Shown here: positions 1 through 5,825 of the stretch, in pieces
Position numbering within the stretch: position 1 is the first letter of the stretch
Layout: each line of letters begins with the position of its first letter
Assembly (NCBI GenBank): GCA_041485845.1
Contig: JBGPKH010000189.1
Coordinates: 1 to 13,475, forward strand
Source of the DNA: OMOG01 sp041485845
GTDB taxonomy: Bacteria; Acidobacteriota; Terriglobia; Bryobacterales; Bryobacteraceae
DNA length: 13,475 nucleotides
Reading direction: 5' to 3'
Program-made: the position numbers and the translations under genes
The notes under the pieces: generated by a model
Told to the model about the DNA's origin: nothing
Databases searched by the model: none
The model's input: the letters and a program-made list of their open reading frames with translations, nothing else

Positions 1-111
1 GTGCCCTTACACCGGCTTCCGGCTGTATCGAGTCGCCGCAAGGTGCAAGTGGCGGGTTTTTACTGTCTGAATCGCAGTGCCCCTTTTTTTGCCCCTTTTT
101 GAGAACCTTCC

Positions 112-164
112 CGGCTGATTCAGCTGATTCAGCGATTCGGCTGATTCGGCTGATTCGGCTGATT
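112..164. repeat. 9-bp tandem repeat beside the tmRNA 3' end
   Basis: Six near-identical units follow one another: CGGCTGATT at 112, CAGCTGATT at 121, a shortened CAGCGATT at 130, and CGGCTGATT at 138, 147 and 156. Where CAG follows GATT the sequence forms a small dyad, GCTGA-T-TCAGC. The array begins about 25 bases beyond the tmRNA 3' end. Bases 1-111 hold no gene I can support. They include homopolymer-rich stretches of T and C around 80-100, and all plus-strand readings look non-coding. The array could be replication slippage or the remnant of an integration junction; nothing shows which. Confidence 0.8.
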
Positions 165-188
165 GCCGCTAAGTTATTGATTCTAAAA

Positions 189-541
189 TGGTGGAGGCGG
201 GGGGAATTGAACCCCCGTCCGAGAAAGCCCGTCATGAAGAGACTACGTGCGTGTTTGGCTCTGTAATTTCGGCCATCCGCCCCAGAACCAACGAGAATAG
301 CGGCGGCCTAGCCCGATTGAGTCTCAGCCGCCGGCTCCGGACCGAAGCCTTTGGCCTATCCCGCAAAATGACGCTCACTCACCGCCGCGCGGGCTCAACG
401 GCTGGAGCGGCTGCCTAATTACTTAGGCTGCGTATGCAAACTGCGTGTTGGCAGTTTTAGTTTTCCGATCGTTTTACGGGAGCTCGGAACCCGGCACGCC
501 TCCCCACCACGATCCAATCCCGTCGAATCCGGTGCGCCCCC
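189..541 (-). ncRNA. ssrA: tmRNA (transfer-messenger RNA)
   Basis: This is a complete one-piece tmRNA, the RNA that rescues stalled ribosomes with SmpB and tags the unfinished protein for proteolysis. Read on the minus strand, the 5' end GGGGGCG (541-535) pairs over seven bases, with one G-U, with CGCCTCC just before an encoded ACCA end at 192-189. The conserved GGATTCGACGGG lies close to the 5' end, and the T-arm with GGTTCAATTCC lies close to the 3' end. The tag frame at 452-423 reads GCC AAC ACG CAG TTT GCA TAC GCA GCC TAA, giving ANTQFAYAA, with the usual hydrophobic ending read by ClpXP-type proteases. CCA is genome-encoded, so no further maturation bases are needed. The ends are fixed by the acceptor pairing. 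Confidence 0.97.
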
Positions 542-578
542 AATTTCAGCAGCTACCTGGTGGGTTGCTTCCTCTCCT

Positions 579-587
579 ATCTTACCA
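579..587 (-). promoter_or_regulatory. possible tmRNA promoter (extended -10)
   Basis: On the minus strand TGG TAAGAT (587-579) has the form of an extended -10 element. Transcription would begin near 570 and give a leader of about 30 bases removed by RNase P at 541. I see no clear -35 element. It lies back to back with the TATAAT of the divergent gene at 593-598, so the two promoters would overlap. Confidence 0.35.
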
Positions 588-592
588 CCGTT

Positions 593-598
593 TATAAT
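593..598 (+). promoter_or_regulatory. -10 element close to the start codon of the 605 gene
   Basis: A perfect TATAAT hexamer ends six bases before the ATG at 605. With normal spacing, transcription would begin at or next to the start codon, so the mRNA would be leaderless. A GGAG at 600-603 is too close to the ATG to act as a ribosome binding site. No consensus -35 is visible at 17 bases. Confidence 0.55.
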
Positions 599-604
599 TG
601 GAGT

Positions 605-994
605 ATGCGTACTTGGGGTGATTCCGTTCGCATCCTTCTCCTGCCCGCACTCCTGCTGTGGGCCCCGGCGGCACACGCCGCCGACATGACCAGACTCAAC
701 ATCCAGATCAAGTCCCAGGCCGGCCGGCCCGTGGACCGCGCCAGCGTCGTGGTCCGTTTCGTCGAGGGCCACTCCATTGTCAAACTCGGCAAGGCCATCC
801 GCACCACCTTCGAATTGCGCACCAACCAGGAGGGCGAGGTCAAAGTTCCTTCGATTCCCCAAGGCAAGATCCGCATCCAGGTGATCGCCAAGGGCTACCA
901 GACGTTCGGCCAGATCTTCGACGTCACCGACGACGAGAAGACCATTCCGATCACCCTCAATCCGCCGCAGCAGCAGTATTCCGCGCACGAATGA
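605..994 (+). CDS. small exported protein with carboxypeptidase-regulatory-like domain
   Basis: The protein has 129 residues. The start is taken at ATG 605 because it directly precedes a clear signal peptide: a short basic region, the hydrophobic run ILLLPALLLWAP, and a likely AHA-AD cleavage site near residue 26. An upstream GTG at 560 would add 15 residues without signal character. The mature part (LNIQIKSQAGRPV at its start, then a Gly-rich turn, VPSIPQGKIRIQVIAKGY, and a final strand ITLNP) has the pattern of the beta-sandwich CarboxypepD_reg/PEGA-type domains that are common in exported acidobacterial proteins; this is a fold-level inference. There are no catalytic residues. Its last codon overlaps the next gene (ATGA at 991-994), so the two are probably translated together. 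It is likely periplasmic or surface-bound; the partner is unknown. Confidence 0.8.
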   Translation: MRTWGDSVRILLLPALLLWAPAAHAADMTRLNIQIKSQAGRPVDRASVVVRFVEGHSIVKLGKAIRTTFELRTNQEGEVKVPSIPQGKIRIQVIAKGYQTFGQIFDVTDDEKTIPITLNPPQQQYSAHE

Positions 995-2286
995 TCTTCC
1001 CCACGGTAGGCGAAACCGAATCCCGTGTGCGCCTCACCCGAGAGATGGCGTCCGGAGCGATTACCGCCGAAGAGGGCTGCCGCCGGATCCTGCAATCCAA
1101 CCCCGACGACGCCTCCGCGCTGCAGTTCTTCGCCGAGACCGCCCTGGAAGCCGGCGACTTTGCCGAGACCGAGCGCTATGCCCGCCACTTGATCCGCGTT
1201 CACCCCCTCGGCTACGGAGGCTACCTCCTGTTGTCGCGCGCGCTCGGGGAGGCCGGTCCTGCGTCTCCCCTGAGCATAGCGTACAGCCAGGCCGCCGTCG
1301 AAAGGCTCCAACATGACGAGATCGCGACGGAGCGCACCGACCTCGACACGTTCTCCCAAATACTGGGAGGCGAAGCCTTCGTCACGGGCCTCCCGAAGCC
1401 CGAGGCCTTGACCCGGATCGCTGAAGTCATTCAGGCACACCGCACCGGCGAGCCTGCGCACGTGGCCCAGGAACTCGAACCGCATCGTTTGATCCTCCAA
1501 CTCTACGACTCCTCGGACGATTTGCTCGACCCGGGCGCCGTGGACGCCATCTTGCGCCATGGCGAAGGCTCCGCGCCGTTGCTGCTCGGCGTTCTCAAGG
1601 AATGGGGCGCCGGCATGCTCACCGGCGAGGATCGGCCGCTCGTCGAGCGATCCCTCGCGCTTCTGGGTGAAATCGGCGATCCGGCGGCTCTCCCGGCGAT
1701 CGCCGAATTCCTCCTGGAGAACGACGACGATCTGTCCGGCCCCGCCGATTGGGCGTTCCACCGCATCGCCTTCCAGCACCCCGAAGCGGTCCTCGACCGG
1801 ATCCGCGCGATGATCCCCGAGACCGGCGGCGCAGAGCGCCTTGCCCTGTCACAGCAGATCGCCACCATGCCCGGCGTGCCCGGAAAGTCCGAGCTGCTCA
1901 CCAGTCTCACCGGCGGGATCGGGCATCTTCCCAGGGACGAACAGCAAGCCGTCGTCATCGGCGCCATCGCCGGCGTCATGCTGTTGGAAGGCGGCGACAG
2001 CTCCCTCGCCGCCTCCCTGGAGAAGCAGTTCGCGGATCTGCTCGACGGGAAGGCGCGCTCGGACTTGCGAAACCTCCGCCTGGAAGCTCGGACCCACGGA
2101 CCGCTCGTCGCCCAGGCCAGCGACTACACCATTCATCAGATCTGCTGCGAAGCACCCGATGCGGACGACGCCGGGCCCGCGCCCATGGTCCCTCGCGCTC
2201 CCAAACCGGGACGCAACGATCCCTGCTGGTGTGGTAGTGGCAAGAAGTACAAGAAGTGCCATCTCGACCGGGACGAACGCCGCTAG
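991..2286 (+). CDS. TPR/HEAT-like protein with C-terminal SEC-C zinc motif
   Basis: The protein has 431 residues, starting at the ATG that overlaps the previous stop as ATGA. Residues about 20-95 are helical and TPR-like (NPDDASALQFFAETALEAGD, then a second helix pair). Residues about 160-280 look like HEAT/PBS-type repeats (ALLGEIGDPAALPAIAEFLL). The C-terminus is a textbook SEC-C motif, PGRNDPCWCGSGKKYKKCH, with C412-x-C414-x8-C423-H424 as the zinc ligands. SEC-C is the small zinc module at the end of SecA, where it contacts SecB and ribosomes, and it occurs at the end of many unrelated proteins. No enzyme domain is present and there is no signal peptide, so the protein should be cytoplasmic. 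A binding or adaptor role is likely; the specific function is unknown. Confidence 0.85.
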   Translation: MIFPTVGETESRVRLTREMASGAITAEEGCRRILQSNPDDASALQFFAETALEAGDFAETERYARHLIRVHPLGYGGYLLLSRALGEAGPASPLSIAYSQAAVERLQHDEIATERTDLDTFSQILGGEAFVTGLPKPEALTRIAEVIQAHRTGEPAHVAQELEPHRLILQLYDSSDDLLDPGAVDAILRHGEGSAPLLLGVLKEWGAGMLTGEDRPLVERSLALLGEIGDPAALPAIAEFLLENDDDLSGPADWAFHRIAFQHPEAVLDRIRAMIPETGGAERLALSQQIATMPGVPGKSELLTSLTGGIGHLPRDEQQAVVIGAIAGVMLLEGGDSSLAASLEKQFADLLDGKARSDLRNLRLEARTHGPLVAQASDYTIHQICCEAPDADDAGPAPMVPRAPKPGRNDPCWCGSGKKYKKCHLDRDERR

Positions 2287-2295
2287 CTTAGCTAG

Positions 2296-2635
2296 CTGAA
2301 GAGTCTCAGGTCCGACGAGCACCTCACCGTCGTGCTGCCCGGCGGCGAATCCCGTCGCGGGCAAGATCGCGGCCAGCGGGGAAAACCTCGAAGCGGCCAC
2401 CGCCTCCGGCAACAAGTCCGCGCCGCCGGCCGCCGTCGACGCCGTTCGCAATTCGGCCGAAAAGCGTTCTCTGGGAGTGCCTGCAACGCCCCGGCCTGCT
2501 GGAGCCATGGACGGGTTCTTCGATTCAGGATTGGCGCTGGCGCGCGGCAATGCGCGTACCGACACTTTTGCCATGGCCTTCGCCGCCACCCAAGTCACGC
2601 GCAAGGACAAGATCGCGCTGACGTTCAACCAGATT
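2296..2635 (+). pseudogene. DUF481 family outer-membrane-type protein, frameshifted and truncated
   Basis: Joining pieces from three frames gives a continuous protein of the DUF481 (YdiY-like) type. Bases 2296-2349 give KSLRSDEHLTVVLPGGE. About 2354-2470 gives VAGKIAASGENLEAATASG and onward. About 2472-2515 gives WECLQRPGLLEPWTG. Bases 2516-2635 give FFDSGLALARGNARTDTF to FNQI. The order matches acidobacterial relatives as I remember them: a short PGGE/GKI beta region, then the start of the DUF481 beta-barrel. At least three frame changes are needed. There is no start or signal peptide, and the barrel stops after its second strand, so the gene is dead. It begins ten bases after the previous stop, as if both its ends had been deleted. 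Assignment rests on remembered family sequence; a profile search would confirm it. Confidence 0.7.
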
Positions 2636-2645
2636 TTGTGGAAAC

Positions 2646-2857
2646 GTGCGGATACCGGTTGCGAAGACTTCCAAGCGCCCATGGTTCGCGGGCCGCATCC
2701 TTCCGATTACCGAGGCCATCGCGGAGCGTTTGGGACGAATGGCCGGGGAACGGGAATCCAAGGGCCAGCACGTCAAAATGGCCGATGGATGCCTGCGCGC
2801 CCGAAAGTACCATAATCCAAACCTCAGGCGAGCGCAATTGGATGGACTGGTTTAGCA
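2646..2857 (+). pseudogene. VapC-like PIN-domain toxin, C-terminal fragment
   Basis: The reading frame through here contains FAGRILPITEAIAERLGRMAG, followed by ERESKGQHVKMADG. This is the characteristic C-terminal half of VapC ribonucleases, where the final segment normally reads MADGLIAATA and is followed by a TRN motif and FNP. After MADG the match decays: the expected strand with TRN is replaced by LRRAQLDGLV and a stop at 2855-2857, and similarity seems to continue weakly in another frame. The N-terminal half, with the first catalytic Asp residues, is absent, and no VapB antitoxin precedes it. It abuts the DUF481 relic within about ten bases, so two separate deletions or one rearrangement joined the two remnants. 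The exact left border is unclear. Confidence 0.65.
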
Positions 2858-3011
2858 CCTTTGGCACAAGACAACGTCCCAGGATAGGCGGAACGTAGGC
2901 GGGAACGATCATGCTCCCGCCAACCCAACCGCCACGCTCCCGGCGGCGTCTGAAACGTTGGCTTCCGGTATCAAGGAATAACGGTCGCATACCGCAGGTT
3001 GCGACGCCCTC

Positions 3012-3048
3012 CGCACCCACAAGTTGTACAATCAGACTTCTGGGTGCG
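3012..3048. repeat. 8-bp inverted repeat around a -10-like hexamer
   Basis: CGCACCCA (3012-3019) and TGGGTGCG (3041-3048) are perfect inverted copies separated by 21 bases. The spacer contains TACAAT at 3027-3032. It could be an operator, a weak hairpin or chance. The gene-free stretch around it, 2858-3147, holds nothing else I can support. A 24-codon ORF from ATG 3050 looks random. Confidence 0.45.
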
Positions 3049-3147
3049 CATGCCCCGCCGCCCGATGGGCGAGAGGAGCAGAAGTTCAAGGCCAGGCAAG
3101 AGGGGGGCGGCAGCTATTTCTTGAACGTGTTAGCACGAAACCTCCCC

Positions 3148-4284
3148 CTACTCCACTTCGCGCGGAGACTTGTAGCCGGCCTTGGCCACGATGCTATACT
3201 TCACCGGCTTGCCCTTTTCGTCCTTCACGGGCAGCGGCTCGTTGGTCGCCGGGTTCACCAGCTCCACCTTGATCTTGCGGAAAGTCCCGTCGTGGGCCTT
3301 GTTCGACGGCTGGTACGTAATTACGTACTGATTGCGCAGCGCCTGATGAATCTCCTGGAAGATCTGCGGCGACTCCCCCTCGAACCGTGGAAAATACGCC
3401 TGCCCGCCGGTCTCTTTGGCGAACGTCTTGAGCTGATTGTCGGCCTGGAGAAAATCCATCCGCTGGATGGAGCCCATCATCCCGTAAGCGTCCATCAGCT
3501 CGCGCAGCATCTGCATCAGGCCGACGGCGTAGATCGGCACGCCGGCTTCCTGGAGCTTCTTGCGCGTCTGGTCGAAGGTGATCTTGCTGAACGTATCGAT
3601 GCCCGAGGTCATCAGCACGATCGCCTTGCGCCCTTCGATGCCCGACATGCGGTCGGCCGTATCGGTGATGGCGTCGAACAGGTTGGCTTCGCTCCACGCC
3701 GCGATCTGCAGCCGCGACAGCGCCTCCTGCGTCTTGCTGCGGTCCGTGGTGAAGTCGGAGAGGATCTCGGGCTTGATGTCGTAGGCCACCACCGCCACGT
3801 AATCTTCGGGCTTGAGGGTGCTCGCAAACCCCCAGGCCAGTTGCAGGGTCTGGTACCAGGCTGAGCCCCAATATCTCTGGAACTTGTTGCTGAACTCGAT
3901 CACCATCGACACGGTCAGCGGAGCCTCCCCCATGGTTACGCCTTTGACCTGCTGCGGCACGTTGTCTTCCAGGATGCGAAAGTTGCCCTTCGGGATTCCC
4001 GGGATGAAGTGGCCCTTGTTGTCGACGATCGCAACATCCACGGTTACGATATCGACATCGCTCTTGAAGCTCGGCAGATTGCCGACGTCGATCTTGTCCT
4101 TCTTGTTGTACTGCGAAGGAATCTTGGGCAGGTCAGAATCGGCGTCCTTCTTTTCATCGGTCTTTCGGGGCTTGGCGACCGTCACACTCGGGTCCTTGAG
4201 CGGACCCTGCTGCTGGCCGACCATCAGGCCCGCGAGCGTGAGGAATGCTGCGGAGCACAAAAGCAAAACTTTCCAGGATCGCAT
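3148..4284 (-). CDS. exported VWFA-domain protein, acidobacterial VWFA-related family
   Basis: The protein has 378 residues. It has an N-terminal signal peptide (KVLLLCSAAFLTLAGLMVG, residues 5-23), a charged low-complexity linker to about 65, a beta region (VDIVTVDVAIVDNKGHFIPG), then a von Willebrand A fold from about 123 to 300. The overall layout matches the VWFA-related family expanded in Acidobacteria (TIGR03436 type). In canonical VWA domains the first metal-site motif is DxSxS; here the position reads EFSNK (130-134), so metal binding is doubtful, although TSGID (227-231) keeps the later Asp. A C-terminal beta region follows (QYVITYQP and RKIKVELVNP). GAGG lies seven bases before the ATG as a plausible ribosome site (GAGG at 4295-4292). 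Function is not established for this family; binding to an extracellular or periplasmic partner is the usual guess. Confidence 0.88.
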   Translation of the reverse strand: MRSWKVLLLCSAAFLTLAGLMVGQQQGPLKDPSVTVAKPRKTDEKKDADSDLPKIPSQYNKKDKIDVGNLPSFKSDVDIVTVDVAIVDNKGHFIPGIPKGNFRILEDNVPQQVKGVTMGEAPLTVSMVIEFSNKFQRYWGSAWYQTLQLAWGFASTLKPEDYVAVVAYDIKPEILSDFTTDRSKTQEALSRLQIAAWSEANLFDAITDTADRMSGIEGRKAIVLMTSGIDTFSKITFDQTRKKLQEAGVPIYAVGLMQMLRELMDAYGMMGSIQRMDFLQADNQLKTFAKETGGQAYFPRFEGESPQIFQEIHQALRNQYVITYQPSNKAHDGTFRKIKVELVNPATNEPLPVKDEKGKPVKYSIVAKAGYKSPREVE

Positions 4285-4302
4285 AGGCGTGCCTCTAGCG
4301 TA

Positions 4303-4311
4303 ACTATATCA
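4303..4311 (-). promoter_or_regulatory. extended -10 promoter of the VWFA gene
   Basis: On the minus strand TGA TATAGT (4311-4303) is an extended -10 element ending 18 bases before the start codon. It predicts a leader of about 11 bases that still includes the GAGG ribosome site. The surrounding TTCTGATAT is also found upstream of the next gene, at the rhomboid promoter. Confidence 0.5.
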
Positions 4312-4543
4312 GAAGACGCGGGACCCGGCGCCTCCGTTGCACGTAACAGTTTTGGGGATTTCGCGGCTCCGTTTCGAATGCCGCGTGCCTGACGCGCCAT
4401 CGGGCATGGTTTTCCCGGCGCTTTCCGCTCCCGGCGTCTACCCGTCGCGGGCGCTCTCAGGTTTTGACTTTCTCCTGCCCGGCGCCTCGGCGTCCCGGCG
4501 GTGGGATAGACCTGTTCCGGTCTGGTTCGGGCCTGCCGGCCGC

Positions 4544-5281
4544 TCAGTTCACCCACGGCCCGCCGCCGCCGTGCTTGCGCATGTAGACTTGAAACTTCTT
4601 CTTGGCCCGCTGTAGTTTCCACTGCCGGTACGCCCCGCGAAGGTCGGGCATTTTCCACAGCGGGATTCTGCCCTTCAAATACACGTACGCAAATGCCGCC
4701 CCGCCCAGGTGCGCCACCGTACTCACCCCGGTGTTCGGACCGAACGTGGTGATCAGTTCCACCGCCACGTAGATCATCACCGCGTACTTCGCCTTCATCG
4801 GAAACAGGAAGAACATCAGGATGATGGAGTCCGGGAAGAGAACTCCGAAAGCCACCAGCAGCCCGAACACCGCGCCCGATGCGCCCAGCGTCGGGGTCCC
4901 CCAGTCTCCCACGATGACGTTCGCAACCAGAACGCAAATCCCCGCGGCGACTCCGCACAAAAAGTAGAACTTCAAAAACCGCCGCGTCCCCCAGCTCTGT
5001 TCAATCGCCAGGCCGAACATCCACAGCGCCAGCATGTTGAACAGCAGGTGCCATATCCCGAAATGCACGAACATGTACGTGAACACCTGCCAGATCATGA
5101 AGGTGCGCACGGCGGCTTCGGCACTCAGAGCCAGCAGGACGCTGACGTGCCGCTGCAACGGGAGTCCGCCCAGATAACAAGCCAGGAAAACCGCTGCGTT
5201 ACTGATCAGGAGCCATTTGACGCCTGTCGGCAGGTATCCGGAGAAAGCAGATCTGGTGCTGTATGGCCGGGCTCGGGGCAT
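4544..5281 (-). CDS. rhomboid-family intramembrane serine protease
   Basis: The protein has 245 residues with about six membrane helices. Rhomboids cut transmembrane substrates inside the bilayer using a Ser-His dyad. All the hallmarks are visible: HLLFN (H78, N82) in the second helix region forms the oxyanion hole, GASGAVFG carries the nucleophile S136, and VAHLGGA carries the catalytic H191. The loop motif WQVFTYMFVH before helix 2 is also typical. The C-terminal tail after about residue 205 is basic and cytoplasmic, ending in a Gly-rich GGGGPW. There is no fused ankyrin, zinc-finger or DUF domain. It lies upstream of the VWFA gene on the same strand but 259 bases away, with a separate promoter, so they are probably not one operon. 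The substrate is unknown. Confidence 0.94.
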   Translation of the reverse strand: MPRARPYSTRSAFSGYLPTGVKWLLISNAAVFLACYLGGLPLQRHVSVLLALSAEAAVRTFMIWQVFTYMFVHFGIWHLLFNMLALWMFGLAIEQSWGTRRFLKFYFLCGVAAGICVLVANVIVGDWGTPTLGASGAVFGLLVAFGVLFPDSIILMFFLFPMKAKYAVMIYVAVELITTFGPNTGVSTVAHLGGAAFAYVYLKGRIPLWKMPDLRGAYRQWKLQRAKKKFQVYMRKHGGGGPWVN

Positions 5282-5298
5282 GGCGGGTCTCTGAATTT

Positions 5299-5307
5299 AG
5301 AATATCA
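5299..5307 (-). promoter_or_regulatory. extended -10 promoter of the rhomboid gene
   Basis: On the minus strand TGA TATTCT (5307-5299) ends 17 bases before the ATG at 5281, giving a predicted leader of about ten bases. The ribosome site is weak. The core TTCTGATAT is identical to that before the VWFA gene. Confidence 0.45.
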
Positions 5308-5447
5308 GAAGGAAGATGGATCGAGCCTTGCCGAACCGCTTCGTGATTGCTCGACCCCCGGTTCAGAAGGCAGACTCAAACTGCGGAGGGACAGCGCGGC
5401 AGACGTACCCGGTGCGGCTGCTGCGTGAACGGGACTCCGTTTCGCAC

Positions 5448-5669
5448 CTACGCGACGGCCACGCCATTGACCGCGGCGCTGGAGGGGGTTTCTTTGTTCT
5501 TACTCCCCGGTGGACGCCCGCGCCGCTTGGCCGTCATTTCGGAAATCCAGGCGGGCGGTCTGCCGCGGCGCCGGCCGCGACCTCGAGCCAATCGTTCCAG
5601 GCTGACGATCGCTTCTTCGATCTGTTGCCGCTCTTCCCGCAATTCCGTAAGAATTTTGCTTACATCCAT
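5448..5669 (-). CDS. small coiled-coil protein with two AT-hook-like motifs
   Basis: The protein has 73 residues. The start is taken at ATG 5669, where GGAG stands nine bases upstream; the in-frame extension upstream to 5702 lacks this support. Residues 3-30 form a charged heptad-like helix (KILTELREERQQIEEAIVSLERL). After it come a basic stretch and two RGRPP motifs (35-39 and 50-54), the second within KRRGRPPGSKNK. RGRP cores are the AT-hook that binds the minor groove of AT-rich DNA. Together the parts suggest a dimerising DNA-binding or nucleoid-associated protein, but this is inference from motifs only. Similar short proteins seem common in Acidobacteria from memory. It is downstream of the permease gene on the same strand, with a 156-base gap. 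Confidence 0.75.
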   Translation of the reverse strand: MDVSKILTELREERQQIEEAIVSLERLARGRGRRRGRPPAWISEMTAKRRGRPPGSKNKETPSSAAVNGVAVA

Positions 5670-5825
5670 ATCGCTTCGCTCCCCAAGCCCAACGGAAAAC
5701 ACTCACCGGATCGCTGCCGGAAACTCCCAACTCAGTTAGATCTGAGCCCTGGTATACAACTCGATTTTCGCGCCGATTGACACTCATTTCAAGGAGAAAT
5801 CGCGAATTTGCGAGTCAGTTGCGGG

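Noticed and set aside
112..164. Origin-type iterons
   Set aside because: The 9-bp units are short, GC-containing and have no DnaA boxes, replication gene or AT-rich unwinding element beside them.
895..1779. Long minus-strand ORF opposite the SEC-C gene
   Set aside because: It is a shadow of a high-GC coding frame: low-complexity Gly/Arg-rich translation, no family motif, while the plus strand carries clear TPR and SEC-C features.
658..2286. Longer 542-codon version of the SEC-C protein
   Set aside because: The extra 111 codons lie inside the upstream exported-protein gene in another frame and are Arg/His/Pro-rich; the ATGA overlap at 991 gives a natural start.
3050..3124. 24-codon ORF after the TACAAT hexamer
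   Set aside because: Arg/Ser-rich random-looking peptide without ribosome site or similarity; coding not supported.
2911..3864. 317-codon plus-strand ORF opposite the VWFA gene
   Set aside because: The minus strand encodes a full signal peptide and VWA fold. The plus reading is rich in Arg/His/Leu with no recognisable domain.
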